Positions 13,001-25,786 are shown, counted from the first letter of the stretch. The stretch: 64,000 nucleotides of DNA from Nematostella vectensis (GCF_932526225.1 NC_064048.1:3363597-3427596), one strand, 5' to 3'. The notes: generated from the letters alone by a model not told the origin. Numbers and translations are program-made.

Positions 13001-16000
13001 TTTGGGAAGGATGGAGGGTAGAAAATAAAATTCAACATCAACAACAGATTTGAAATACATAGTGTTTGTTCTTAACTCACCTCGTTCTATAACAAAACAT
13101 AGTTAGTAGGGGGTGATGGTTAGGAAACCTGGCAACTATAAAGAATATAAGCAATAGGCGCTCTCTGATGTTAAACAAACCTTTCACTTGATTGTAAGTG
13201 TGCTCAAACCAAGCGTACAGTACAAGAAAACATACGGACGAGATTTATGAATACACATATTCGGCACAAATCTTTTATTGATTTAAGAGGAAACTTTGCT
13301 TTTTTTAATCACTTTCTTTCAATCTTTGTCTTTATAACTTCACAAGTTTTATCACCATTATATCATAACTCTACAGCCCTAGAAGGTTAGTTTTATAAAG
13401 CCGTCTATATTTTTTACAAGTGCCGAGCGGTGCTGAAATTCTATGGTGAGTAGAGATCTATCAACACACTCGGTGAGCTTTCACTGCAAGTATAGTAGCG
13501 TTTGTACGAGTCTGCATCAATACTGAAGATTTTTCTAAAGGTTGAAGTGTGCTATTAATGTAAATAACAACGATTCTTCTTTACTCCATGTAATCTTTTG
13601 TACTATATGCTCGACTTGTGCACGGTCGTGTTTGGATAACTTGGAAATAAGAAAACAATAACATGTCCAACCTGTCCCCTCTACTAACAATGATCAAAGA
13701 TACCACTGATATAAGTAAGTTGACAGTATTTTATAAATGTTAAAACAGTTTGATAAATGAGGTAAAAATGAATAACATAAAATTTAAAATAGCATAGAAT
13801 AACCTTAAATTGACAAAAGAGCAAAACTACACATTCAGCGAAGTCCAATTACTGTCATGTTATAGGTCCTTTCCAGCATTGCAAATATTACAAGACATTC
13901 GGCTTCATTTCATCCAGCTGGTGCTTTATTGTGCAATGCACACTAGAGTAGCAGTCAAATAGCATGTAGCAGTTTAACTAGGAGTACTAGAATACACATT
14001 CTAGGGTTACCCTATACAGGCAGATGATTGTTATATCTTGCTTTGTCTTCAGTATGTCCTGCCCCTCCTGAGAGACAATGGATACAGCTTGTTCCAGAAC
14101 GACCAAGACATAGATCTAGTGGTAAGATATCTACAACAAATGCTCAATGGCTAGCTAGCTCCACTATGCTCTGAAAATGTTGAATTTTCCCCTACGAAGC
14201 TGAGTATTGCTGGCGATCTCAAACTATGAGGACTGTTCACAGTTATGGTGCTATAATTCCATCATTGAGTGTTTTTCGCACATTTTGTCATTCCAGGGAA
14301 TTTCAGCGTCATGTGTTTTAACGTGCTGTGTGATAAATACTGCACGTCTCAGCAGTATGGTTACTGCCCTACATGGGCTCTAAACTGGGATTATAGGAAA
14401 ACAGCAATTATGAAAGAGATTCTTCACTATGGAGCTGACATTGTCAGTTTACAGGTGAGTCATTTTTCGGTTGAAGGCGGGTATTCGTACCAAAGCACCT
14501 GTGGTGGGTGGGTGGTGGGGGGTGTACTAGAATACACGTAAGGTTGCTTTACATTTCGAAGAGCTCTAAGAAATATCCCACCTTTTCATTTTGTAACTCT
14601 ATATACTCGTTTTTGTCATCCCCATTCTTGCCATTCCACTCCATTTATGTTCAACATTTTCCTCCCTTCCAGATTATCTATCCACCTAACACCCACCCCC
14701 CCCCCCCCCCCCCCCACCACCACCCACCCACCCCAGGTGCTTTGGTACGAATACCCGCCTTCAACCGAAAACTAAATATGAATAGCAACATCCATTACAT
14801 GGGCTGTTGAAACCTAGAGGGCAAACGGCAAACTGGATATATAAATTATATAAACTCTGGTTCTTGTACAGGTGAGTCGTAGATAAATATGAATAGCAAC
14901 ATCCATTACATGGGCTGTTGAAACCTAGAGGGCAGACGGCAAACTGGATATATAAATTATATAAACTCTGGTTCTTGTACAGGTGAGTCGTAGATAAATA
15001 TGAATAGCAACATCCATTACATGGGCTGTTGAAACCTAGAGGGCAAACGGCAAACTGGATATATAAATTAAACTCTGGTTCTTGTACGGGTGAGTCATAG
15101 ATAAATATAAATAGCAACATCCATTACATGGGCTGTTGAAACCTAGAGGGCAGACGGCAAACTGGATATATAAATTAAACTCTGGTTCTTGTACGGGTGA
15201 AGAGAGAAAAATGGAGTTCCAGTCCATTCCAAGAGGTTGGTACTTAATAGGTAGGGGAAGGTGGGGTGCTGACCAGTTGAATTTTAAAGGGCATTCTCCA
15301 AATAAATTGTTGTTGACCAATATAATTTTAAATAGGGCATTCTCTAAATAAATTGGTGTTGACCAATAGAATTTTTAATGGGGCATTCTCCAAATAATTT
15401 GGTGTTGACCAATAGAATTTTTAATGGGGCATTCTCCAAATAAATTGGTGTTGACCAATATAACTTTTTAGAGCTCCTTCTCTTATCGGGACATATACCA
15501 ACATATTTTCCTCAATGTTATGGAGTGCAAGATAGCGTTGATGAAGTAGGTACTGAGATCTTGTTTATGTGCAGGAAGTCGAGACGGAACAGTTTCACAA
15601 CTTCTTCCTGCCTCAGTTGAAGCAGGATGGTTACAATGGGATCTTTAGTCCCAAGTCAAGAGCAAGGACGATGTCTGAGGATGACAGAAAACATGTTGAT
15701 GGCTGTGCCATATTCTACAGAACAACAAAGTACGTCCATAACCATATGCCTAATGGATCAAATAAGCACCCTTCTTCAGATAAGCACCGCTTCCCTAATA
15801 AGCATTTCTACGTCCTCAATTTTTTAATAAGTGCCCCCCTCCCCCTCCATTTTTTTTCCTAGGAAGAGTCCTAGGAAAAAAGATAGGTATAACAGACTTG
15901 GACGTTGAGCATGCTTTGCCTGAAAATCTAGTTCAAGATGATTTATAAACAATAAAAACCCCGCCATGAATTTACCATATTAATTCTGAATACATGTTGC

Positions 16001-17484
16001 TGTGGTTTCGGTTTATCTTATTTTTTATTTTAATTTTTTTTCGTTTCAGAATTTATTTTCTGTGAAATGAAATCATATTTCAGGGAGATATATTTCAGGG
16101 AGGTGCATCAACGTTTGAAATTTTTTTGCTCCTTATTCTGAAAACAGCTGTTTTTGTGCTTTCATTTTATTGTCAATTATATAGTTGGGGCCTCACATCC
16201 ATTAAGTTAATTTTCTATGATTTTTTTATTGGCACTTGAGATTCTTTAGGTATATACTGACATTTACTATTATCAGGTTTACAATGGTAAAGGAGTTCCT
16301 GACGGAGTTCAACCAGCTAGCCATGGCTAATGCCCAAGGCTCGGATGACATGTTAAATCGTGTAATGACCAAGGATAACATTGGTATTGCTGTGTTGCTG
16401 GAGCTGAAAGACACTGGGTACATTGGGTACAATGGGGGCCAACAGGTCCTGGTATCCAATGCTCATATTCACTGGGACCCTGAGTTCAGGGACGTCAAGC
16501 TCATTCAGACCGTGTTGCTGATGCATGAGCTGCAGATGATCTTGAAGCAGTATATTCCAGGGTTCCACCCACATGGAGGTGAGTTGGTATGCGGTAGAAC
16601 CTCGGTAAATCAAGCTCAGAAGAGAACAAAGGTCGGTCCAAGCTAGCCAGGGTTCGAGTTAAGAGAGAGTCAGTTTAATTGATCCCAATACGTTTAAAGA
16701 ATTCCCATGCCCTAGCTGTGAAACCTTCGTTTTATTCCCATGGCATTGGCAGGCTACGGCTTTTCTGTTACTCAGCAACCACTGTTGCAGAAGCTAGCCT
16801 GGAGAATTCCACATACATTTGTGCCCTCGCCATCTGGAAAACAATGTATAGATCTTTTCTCACTTCTGTCAAGGTTGCACTATAAATTATGATGTGTATT
16901 GACATCATGCTGCAAAAACCTAAAGTGGCTTCGACGTTGTTATTTTTATTGTCATTTGCATTGTCCCTTTCCGTCGTTTTCCAGGCAAGAATGGCACAAC
17001 ACCCTCCAAGTCCATACCCATCGTCCTGTGCGGTGATCTGAACTCGCTACCCAACTCGGGCGTCATTGAGTTCCTGGACAACGGGCGTATCCCCATAGAC
17101 CACTGCGATTTCCAGGAGATGCAGTACCAGGGTTTTCTTTCCCGGCTGAGCAACGGCAGCAGTAAGAATGGCGACACGTGTGGGGAGCTGACCCACGGGC
17201 TCAGGCTCAAGAAGGCGTATGACGGCGACCATCAGCTCCCCTTCAGTAACCTCACCTACGAGTTCAAAGGTGTGATCGATTATGTGTATTACAGCTACGA
17301 TACGCTTTCACCCTTAGGCGTCTTAGGCTCTGTCAACCCCGACTACATCTCGGAGAACAAGATCATTGGTTGGCCCCACCCGCACTTCCCGTCCGACCAT
17401 CAAGCGCTGCTTGTGGAATTCGAAGTCTACGGGACGGTACCAAGGTTTGGATTTGGGCAGAATTCTAATCACCTATCCAGGTAG
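10028..17484 (+). CDS. CNOT6: CNOT6/CNOT6L (CCR4-type deadenylase), complete
   Basis: Catalytic subunit of the CCR4-NOT complex, removing poly(A) tails from cytoplasmic mRNA. Six exons: 10028-10502, 14053-14121, 14297-14454, 15575-15729, 16277-16578 and 16985-17484. All junctions are GT-AG and phase-consistent, giving 552 residues; the human paralogues are about 555. The start MPKDKHE matches the family's MPKEK-type start. Leucine-rich repeats span roughly residues 53-145 (NOT1-binding in the family), followed by an exonuclease-endonuclease-phosphatase domain from about 185 to 540. Key residues are present: Glu235 in LQEVET, Asp404 and Asn406 in CGDLNSLP, and His525 in PSDH. A single pre-duplication orthologue of vertebrate CNOT6 and CNOT6L is the simplest reading, so the choice of symbol is arbitrary. 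Confidence 0.95.
10503..14052. other. CNOT6 intron 1
   Basis: A 3.5-kb AT-rich intron. Two diverged copies of one sequence lie at about 12131-12240 and 12312-12425; both contain TTATCAGATG, a CTGCTT motif and CCATATCTT, suggesting an old local duplication. A patch near 11890-12020 with CCTCTATACAAAGGACT resembles decayed transposon ends. The open frame at 10729-11076 shows no family signature. Confidence 0.5.
14463..14771. repeat. foldback element in CNOT6 intron 3
   Basis: Arms of about 55-60 bp at 14463-14525 and 14711-14771 are inverted copies, sharing TTGAAGGCGGGTATTCGTAC on the left. The left arm starts 8 bp after the exon 3 boundary, so it nearly touches the splice donor. The right arm is preceded by a 20-C run (14696-14715). 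This is probably a small non-autonomous element. Confidence 0.75.
14774..15205. repeat. 107-111-bp tandem repeat in CNOT6 intron 3
   Basis: Four copies start at 14774, 14885, 14996 and 15103. Each unit carries GAATAGCAACATCCATTACA (with small changes) and ends with TTCTTGTACAGGTGAGTC or a close variant, an excellent splice-donor consensus in the sense orientation of the host gene. No exon is present. Confidence 0.9.
15271..15470. repeat. 46-bp tandem repeat in CNOT6 intron 3
   Basis: Four to five copies of a unit containing GGGCATTCTCCAAATAAATT and TTGACCAATA, period about 46 bp, directly after the 111-bp array. Confidence 0.85.
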
Positions 17485-17775
17485 TCTTGGCGAATCGCAA
17501 TCTTGTATATTTGTAACTAGGGATGTGAAGCCAGACAACTGAATCGCGGATTTAGACTATCCATGATTCGTTCCCAGGCAAAGAGAGTTTTCCAGGCACT
17601 GCTTTTAAAATCGAATTGCATCTAACTCTAGTAGTTGCGTTATCACTTCTGCTGCTGTTACCACGTTTGTGTGTGTAGTCTTCCCGTGCGCTACAATCTC
17701 GAATATTTTTAACGCCTGAGTAGGAGGCAAAGATGTTCTTTTTTGATATTTTAACTAAATGTTATCCTCCAGCAA

Positions 17776-17781
17776 AATAAA
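17776..17781 (+). promoter_or_regulatory. candidate poly(A) signal of CNOT6
   Basis: The first AATAAA downstream of the CNOT6 stop codon, about 290 bp after it. This suggests a 3' UTR of roughly 0.3 kb if it is used. Confidence 0.5.
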
Positions 17782-20700
17782 TAGCATTTTGTCGTTTATA
17801 AGTAAGAATTTTTGTATCTCAGTTTTATAATTTTGTGTAGCTTTCATTGTTTGTAAATATTAAATACCTTTCATATACGGCATTTTTTTATAAAGCTTTC
17901 CAGATGTTCTGAGGATCGCCTTGTTCATGTTATTTGTTTAAGTTCCTCCTTTGTTTTCTGCTTTACTTTACGCGTCGTCGCGAAAAGAGTTCTGGGTAGC
18001 ATTTCAGCAGGGAAACCGTTTTTGCAAGAGTTCATCCTCCTTTTCACGGAAATCTGTGTTTCCAGGAAGACTTTGCAAACGTTTGCAGCAGCAGCAGTAG
18101 TAATAATATCAGTAGTTTTAATGCACCTTGTATTTTAGCTAGTTATTAGATTAACATTGTAACATTGTGAACACCAAAAGACAGACGAATTGGAGAGGCA
18201 ATTCGGACACTGGAGGGCGAAAGAGTAACAAGTATTGTCAAGTAATTCGCACCGATTTTACCGCAATTTTAATCCAACTTTATTCAGGCTTCGGTATACT
18301 TCGCGAGGAGAAGAGCGAAGTTGTTTTTTTACGTTTTGTTTTAATTTTTTTGCACATTGGATTACAGGGAACATAGGCGAAAGCATGGTGAAGGTTTATG
18401 CTGCTTCTAGATTAATGAGCGTTCCAGGAATCGTTTTTTTATATACTTTCTGAAAAAACTTGTGAACGCTCTTCAGATATTTTCTTAATTACAAGATGTT
18501 AAAAATGCAAACACCTGTAATTTTTATTTCTCATTCCATTCTTCCATCTATTCCCGATGCCGCGATATATCTATAATCTCTCGGAAACTTCCGAGAACTG
18601 TTTTGGAAGCAGCATCAATCGTGTAACGTGAAATAGCCTCGCAGTGCACCCTGAGAATGCTATCACGTGACTTGTTAAAGATGTCACGCTGCTTAGCTTG
18701 CGTCGCATCAACCGTGACGTAACGGTGATCCCGGCAAACACTGCGGTCTCATAGATTTTGTACGTGAGGATCACGTGCATATCGCGTGCCAAACACATAT
18801 GTGGATATTTATAATCTTGCGTCGTTTTCGTCCGTGTGTTTAATTCACGAGCTGTCGCGGTTTTTGTTTCACGTTGCGTTACCTTTCGGGTTTTGTTTTC
18901 GCGTTGCGTGACTCACGTGACAGGGATGATGTGCTTTGGATAAGGTTTTCTGTTTGGAAAAGAAAGGAGCGATCACCTTCGCCTGTAAGCAAGGGGATCA
19001 GGTTAATAAAGAGGGTAACTTTCCAGAGTTTATAGTATCTAGTTATTTTAGGTTTTGCTGTTCTTCTTATAATTGTAAACAAAGCACGCGTTCTTCCAAC
19101 TTCTTTCTCATAACTTTGTATTTATATATTGTTGTCGCGCGAATGTAAATATACCCGAATTCACGCTTATATATTCAATCTTACATTGTATTGGGGGACC
19201 GTTTTCACCTATCGCTTTTCCGCTCGTACAATTGTATTCAATCACAGTTGAATGGGTTCCGGGTGAGCCAATCCGAATCCGCTATTTATACTTGATGTGA
19301 TTGGTGATTGTTCGCAAATCTCGACTACTTGATTTCTGTCCCCAAATAACATAACTGATCTATTTACTTACGAAGCGTCTTACTTAGAAGATAAGTTGAG
19401 AGATGTAAATAAGATTTCCCACTAACGTTACCTACTTTTATACTTCATGATTCGTAAAGAAACATTTTGATCAATATAACTCAATACAAACTGTTCGAGG
19501 CCACAAGTGAAGGTCTCTTTACCTTTTAACCTGTAGAATACAATTCTATTTACGTGTATAGAACAGAGCCTACCGAATTTGTTAAGGTAAACAAGTTTTT
19601 AAGGTGAACTTTTAAGCCAACTCTACACGGATAGACCAGGTGCTCCTAAGATATCAAGATAGTGTAAATAAGTGTGCGACAGTGTGAGCGAGCCAAGTCA
19701 TATGTCGGCGCGGCTTTGAAATTTCGATGTAATGAGAGCAAAGCTCTCTATCTAAGACGTGGACAGCGAAGATATGTTTGAAATGATTCCTTAGACCTAG
19801 TTTCCACCGCAGTCGTTCTGACATGTCGCGCATCGGCGAATCGAGTCTAACATTCGATCAACGTTTTCACTGTTTACGTGTAATAGCTGATATTTTTTTT
19901 CTAATAACAAGGATTACTACTCGGCATTTCGTAAAGCAGCATTCGACAAATGGCTTCGCTCGCGTTTCAAAGTTACCCTAAAGATAGCAGATAAATGTGA
20001 ATGACACGGAATGATCGCAAGTGGGGGTTTGCACATACACATTGACACTTTGTCGTCTCACTCACAGAACCTGTATACTGCTCAGATTGATAATTACATG
20101 CCAAATGAAACTGTTCAAAGAACATTCAGTACGTCGGGATGGACCATTAGTTATCCATTATAAGGATTGGGCTTATTGTGTGTTCCATTTTGGCCTTTCT
20201 TTTCTCGTCACGAACACATCCTGAAGAGTAAGTTCGTGCAGTGAAAGCTGTGTTCGAAATTCCTTGTTATTTGACTTACCCCGTCCCTTTGAATATATAA
20301 TGGTCTATTTCACGCACAGACGACTTACCTTATTTGGTACATGGTCCGATTTCTATAAAGAATACTTGTGCTTGGTTTTTGATTCGATAACATTATTTAT
20401 CATTTAGATTAGTATATCTGCATCTAATAACGGCTCCCAAAACATTAATTCTGCATTTTATACATTATTTTACGACTAAACTTAAGATATAGATTTTGAT
20501 TAAAAATAAAGGCATTCATGTGTATGTAAGTTAGGCCAAGCGTTAGTTAAGTTTTGTTCTAGTATGATTATTTAGCTATAAAGATGACTAAACATGTGAG
20601 TTTCACGGAGGCATTATGGATTCTAGCAGTATGTAGGTTTCTTTGTGTTTCAGATTACTCGCATTAGTATATAATGACCTGTCAATCACCCCCTGAGGCA

Positions 20701-20827
20701 TCCGGGGGCGTGGCTATGACAGTTTTTATCCTTCACATTATGGACAAAAAATAAATGTCCTTGATCTCGCATTTCTGTCGTCTTGCGTTTGCTACCTTCC
20801 CTACTAAAATGCCCTCTTCTTCCATAC
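17782..20827. other. intergenic region between CNOT6 and the 303-aa gene
   Basis: No coding exon is recognised. Three CACGTG E-boxes lie at 18664-18669, 18772-18777 and 18914-18919; two are the extended palindrome TCACGTGA. The rest is AT-rich and single-copy as far as I can see. Short ORFs here have no family features. Confidence 0.5.
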
Positions 20828-21200
20828 TCTCTTTTACCATCCTGCCCTATATTGGCATCTATACCTTACTGTCCCACTCATACCATCCTGCCCTATATTG
20901 CCATCTATACATTACTGTCCCACTCATACCATCCTGCCCTATATTGCCATCTATACCTTACTGTCCCACTCATACCATCCTGCCCTATATTGCCATCTAT
21001 ACCTTACTGTCCCACTCATACCATCCTGCCCTATATTGCCATCTATACCTTACTGTCCCACTCAAACAATGGTGTCCTTTATTGCCATCTATACCTTACT
21101 GTCCCACTCAAACAATGGTGTCCTTTATTGCCCTATGTGTTCTACTGTCCCACTCATACTGTCCCGCCCCATATTGCAATCTATGCCCAACCGTCCAACT
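20828..21200. repeat. 46-bp minisatellite
   Basis: About eight copies of a unit containing CTGCCCTATATTGCCATCTA and ending in a TACTGTCCCACTCA motif. Because 46 is not a multiple of three, all three plus-strand frames stay open and produce overlapping artefactual ORFs. Confidence 0.92.
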
Positions 21201-22746
21201 CAAACCACACCTTATTTAAGCTTCCCGATTGTTTCATTCTTTAGTACTGTCAACCTACTCGCTGGGTTCTACCTTCTCCCTCTGTAGCAATTCGCCCACT
21301 CCCCACAAACCCCACTCTTCTTTGTCAGGCTTACCCTATCCTGACCTAAAAGCCGGATTCCCTTCGGAACGGAATTTAACATATTTACCACCTCCAGCCT
21401 TTTTGATTCCCAACACCTTTCGAGAAATCATGGATCCGCCCGTGTTACCCCCTTCCTTCTAGAAGGCCAACACCGTTCGGTAAAAGTAAGGCGTGGTGTG
21501 AACTCGGGAGAAAGCTTTCTATTTACGCGGATAGAGATGGCTCCCTTGAATCTCGAAGCAATACTCCTTTCTGAACACACCCACCCTACCCCAGCCGCAA
21601 TATGATTTGTGTCTGGTTAGCAAAAACAACTAACCCAGTTCTTACGCCGGAACAGGAAATCGAACCCGAACACCCGAACTAGCTAGGAGCGGTTATAGCT
21701 CACAATATCTGACCGTCTTGACTGGAAACAATAGCGCTATCTGACATGTCAGCGGCGTAGCCAGGATTTTAAACAGGAGGCCCAAAAGACCCCTTCAAGG
21801 CATTTCCTCCTGTATTTAGCTACGCACCTGCATATAGGGCCAAGACGTGATCCATGTATTCGTCTTGAGATTGTCGGAAAGGTCAATGCAGGGCTCAAGG
21901 TCCCGTAATCAAAGAAAATGCTTAAATACAATACCAAGTGAATCCAATAAGATCCACTGAAAGGAGGCCTGATACGTTAGAGACAAAGGGATGCAATTTC
22001 CTTGGTTTTAGCTTACAAACTTTTTGTCCTTTCGAAACACAAATAATTATGTATAAAACCCTCGATGCCCAAAAGCTTGTTTATTGTGGAATACGACTAT
22101 GTGCAAAACCTTGTTGGCTCGCCTTCCCAGACATTTTGCGTATTTTTTCACAAAAATCTCCCAATACCGGCAATGTTTGCTTTGAGATTTTGTGGACATG
22201 ACAGCTTCAGCCGCGTCTCTTTGCAAAATATCCAAACGGTATGTTTGCAGAATTCGACAGGTGATCATCTCAGGTATGACGCATGTGCTCCGAAGAAAAA
22301 ATGTATTTTTCCGCTTGTCGTCGAGTCGCGAAGATCTGGCACTAGATCCGGGTACTTTGTATGATATCTGTACAACAAGCCATTGTTAATGTATTATATA
22401 CACCTATTTCAAAATGCGAATGGCTATTGCCAAATGGCAGTTCTTCGTCGGAAAGGTGTTTATGGTTAGCAATTATTTGTAAAAATAAAGGTGATTAATA
22501 AACTTAAGCGATGTCAGAACCATATATAAATTATATTAAATGGATACCCGTATGTTTTATTTATATTTTTCTGAATTCGGAACAAATATTTGGGATCCAT
22601 AAGTCCTTTCGGTCGTAGAACTGCCATTTGTCGTAGAACTGCCATTTTTTTTAAATAATGGTATGTAAGTCTTAGAGCTATAGACATATTGGGTACTAGG
22701 GCAGTTTTGGTCGGTGCAGGAAAAAAAAAGTTAACTCAATAATTAC
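21201..22746. other. intergenic region downstream of the 303-aa gene
   Basis: No exon recognised. A GGCGTAGCCAGG-type patch near 21750-21840 resembles the worn ends of dispersed elements. An AATAAA on the minus strand (22557-22562) could be the poly(A) signal of the minus-strand gene that ends at 22747. Confidence 0.45.
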
Positions 22747-25700
22747 TTACTTTCTATGAGCGTCTGTTTTAAACTTCTTTCCCACCGTGGCGTTAAGGCT
22801 TCGCTTGTGATGCCATCTGCTATGCTCCGCCCTTGATCCCGGACTTGGCGCCTCCATTCTGCCCCCTCCTTGCAAACGGATCAGCTCGAGAGACGGCAAG
22901 TTGTCACTGAAGTCTCCATATCCCAAACAGGATGGTTCCGTTAAGCTGGCAGACACAAGAGTGATGTCTTCCTTACTCGTAACATCGCACCGTGTTTCAG
23001 GCCTTGCTTGTGGGGAGTTTAGATCACGAGTTTTTCTTCGACTTGAAGCTCGTCGACCAGGGGTAGGAGTCCGTCGACCAGGAGTTGGAGCCCGTCGACA
23101 AGCAAAAGGAGTCCGTCGACCAGGAGTCCAAGCTCGTTTGGTAAGAAGTCGACTAGGCGGTCGAGGTCTGCTTGTGGGCCGCTTTGCTTTTGAACTTTCC
23201 TTCGAGCTGGCCCCGATTTGACTTGTCGCCGCTTCGGGCAAAGTTTTCATGTTCGGCAGTTTCTGAGGTGAGGCAGCCCTGGGTTGTCCAAGACTACGTA
23301 CAACTGTGTTGGCATTTGCCTGGAGGCCATATGTTTGCTTCGTGTCCTCTGCCGTCATATCATGTGGTATGATGGCTGTGTAACCGATGTCTTCAGATAA
23401 ATCAGTGTTTTCTTTCTCTTCTTCGTCGTCTTCGTCATCTTCTTCATCCTCTAAGCTACTTTCTTCCAATTTCCTGATTTCTGGTAGTTCTCTATGCGCA
23501 TGCCATGAAGGGTATGTCCGCTGGTAATGCGTAGTGCGGTAAATATTGTCCGATAGTCTTTCAAGTGCAGCGGCGGTGTTAGCACTGAGTTTCTGATTTC
23601 TTTTTCTTGGAATAGGAACTAGTGGATGTAAGAAAACAACAAAAAATCGAACATTACAATTTAGATCTCCAAGGGGTGTTACGCAGCCTTTAATAGCTTT
23701 TTAGTATCACATCAACTTAGGGTTCATCCACACTAACACGGATTCAAAAGTATCCGGATTCGTTTCACCGTAAACGCATCACTTGATTCGCGTCCACACT
23801 ATCGTTTTCGCCTGGATCCAGCCGTCCACACTAACACGGATTCAAACGTTTTAAAACGCTTCAAGATACAGGGTGACGTCATTTTTATGATATGCGCATG
23901 CTCAAGGCAGCGCGCGCCTGCGATATGGCGCCATCGTTTTCATTTTGATACGGATTCGACCGTCCACACTACGGACCAAAGTATACGGAATCATTTTAAT
24001 TCACTTTCGACAGCGTTTTCAAAAGTATCTGGATTCGCTGGATCCAGCGCGCGTGTTAGTGTGAACGGAAGGCCTAAACGTATAAAAAAGTATACGGATT
24101 CAAACGAATCCGTGTTAGTGTGGACGGCCCCTTACATGGCCATGCTGAATTGCATCCCCTAAAATCGTCCCAGCATGCTGTTCGCTTGTCAACTCGACCC
24201 AAATCCCTTGCGCAACATAAGAATGGCGAATATAGATAGCATTACAGCCCTAAATAGTATTCGCTCGATGCTGGTCATGGTCTTCAGGCGAGTGCTGAAG
24301 AACACAAGAATAGTTCCAGTATCGCGCGGTTAACAAACCTTGTTTTTGAATTTAAGGCTTTTTATCGGCGAACTGTCACATTTTGGCAAATGCAAAGGAA
24401 ACTAGCGCAAAGCTAAGGCAATAATTTTCTTTAGGACTGCCTCATTATCAAACAAATCTGTCATCTTTTGTACAGTATGGTTTTAATGCTGTACAGTTAG
24501 TCAAAACAGTGACTTAAGTCAGCCTTTCGTACCTTGAACGATTCAACATTGTCTCCGCCAGAGTACGCACATGCGCATATGTCATTCAGCACCGCGGATC
24601 TACGTGTAGTTGACACGCTCCGAAATTTTCTTCCATTCATGTGAGTAAAATGGTTTTAATGCTCGCGGGTTTCTAAATTATTCAGCCTCTTACCGTCGAA
24701 CTTGGTTCTGGCTGCATCAAATCTGGGAAACACGTCGAACTTGCAAATATGGCTTGTGTACATGCTGCGGAGATGCTCCGGCCATGGCTCAGCCGTCTGG
24801 ATATCTCTGATACAAGCAGCAACGAAATCAGTATTATGGCGCGAATCTAGGATTTACCATGGTGGAAGGGGTGCGTTTTCGAAGATATGTTATGTAGACG
24901 ACCGAGAGGAATGCGTGCGCACTCTTAGCTCTGTCATAGTTACGACCCTAAAATGAAAATGGCTCTTCAATCCTGTGAACTCCTTCGATCTATACTTCAT
25001 CGAACAACTTTTAAGTTTAAAAACGTATTATCAGTCACTTCTAATTGTCTTGTAAAGGTGGGATCGATAATAGGCCTTTTAAGGCCTTTCAAGGCCTATT
25101 ATTAAAGTACTTAAAAATACTTTCTGCCTTTCGTTTATCGCGCCTTTGGTTGTTTGGCGATAGGAGAAGCCCTTACCATGATATCTATTCCGATTAAACG
25201 TAGTCAATCATGGGCATTGTATTGATCAACCATGGTAAGAGTTTCGTTAGTACAGCTGGGCATACATTTTCCTACAAGGAAAAACATGGACCTACAAGAA
25301 AAACTTACTTGTGCTTCGTTGTGATGAGTGGCTTCGGTAGCCTGAAACAAAATTATAGTTAAAGTTGAATTCGACGCAGAGATGAGACATAAAGCGCAAA
25401 TTTCAGGAGCATGTCCAAGACTTTTACGGGTGATTTACCCATATTTTAATTACAAATAAGGAAGGTCAGCTTTGGTATTCCCGGGTTCCATATGAAGAAA
25501 ACGTTGTCGTTTTGGGGGTCTGGTACAGAGAGATCTTAGATTGTTTTCCAAAACTTTCTCCATTGACTAAAGATGGTCACAGTCATTGTTTTTCTCTTCT
25601 GATTACAAGTCATAAAGTTTACGAAGCACCTGCGGTACGGTAACCTAAAAAATGACAAGATTCATGCAGTATGCGTATGGCAAAAACGACAATTTTTGTC

Positions 25701-25786
25701 TAAATTTTCTTGATATGCTCTCGTGAGGTTGGGATTTTAAAGGGCTCACCTTAGACACGCCCATTGTATTTGTACTTACAGTTCAT
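22747..25786 (-). CDS. unrecognised 303-aa basic/acidic protein, three coding exons
   Basis: I do not recognise the family. Exons: 25786-25780 (only ATG AAC T), 25341-25309 (33 nt) and 23618-22747. The sum is 912 nt, exactly 304 codons with the stop, and both introns have GT-AG ends with good GTAAG donors. The N-terminus (MNCYRSHSSQRSTIPIPRKR) is basic. A helical stretch follows containing SANTAAALERLSDNIYRTTH, then a strongly acidic EDEEDDEDDEEEKE run. The C-terminal half is rich in Arg, Pro and Ser, with TPGRR repeated three times. No membrane segment or signal peptide is seen; it looks largely disordered. The last codons overlap a perfect donor (AAAGTAAGTAA), so the stop at 22747 could be removed by splicing to an unseen exon. 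Confidence 0.6.
23720..24131. mobile_element. 412-bp MITE, probably PIF/Harbinger-like
   Basis: Terminal inverted repeats share GTCCACACTAACACGGATTC (left end slightly altered), start with GGG, and are flanked by TTA on both sides (23717-23719 and 24132-24134), fitting a 3-bp TWA-type target duplication. Internal copies of the same motif occur. It lies in the second intron of the 303-aa gene. The superfamily assignment is inferred from end sequence and target site only. Confidence 0.75.
25490..25655 (+). repeat. dispersed repeat, inverted partner of 31722-31885
   Basis: Contains CATATGAAGAAAACG, GGGTCTGGTAC and ATTGACTAAAGATGGTCACA in the first intron of the 303-aa gene. The reverse complement of the whole stretch recurs at 31722-31885 with about 80-90% identity by eye. 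Confidence 0.8.

Noticed and set aside
20755-21287. Three overlapping plus-strand ORFs of 129-154 codons
   Set aside because: Produced by the 46-bp minisatellite in three frames; no independent coding evidence.
24540-24956. Possible plus-strand two-exon gene (frame with VELGSGCIKSGKH)
   Set aside because: The only intron that would join it to an upstream ATG is about 40 bp, too short, and an in-frame stop lies directly upstream. It also falls inside an intron of the minus-strand gene.
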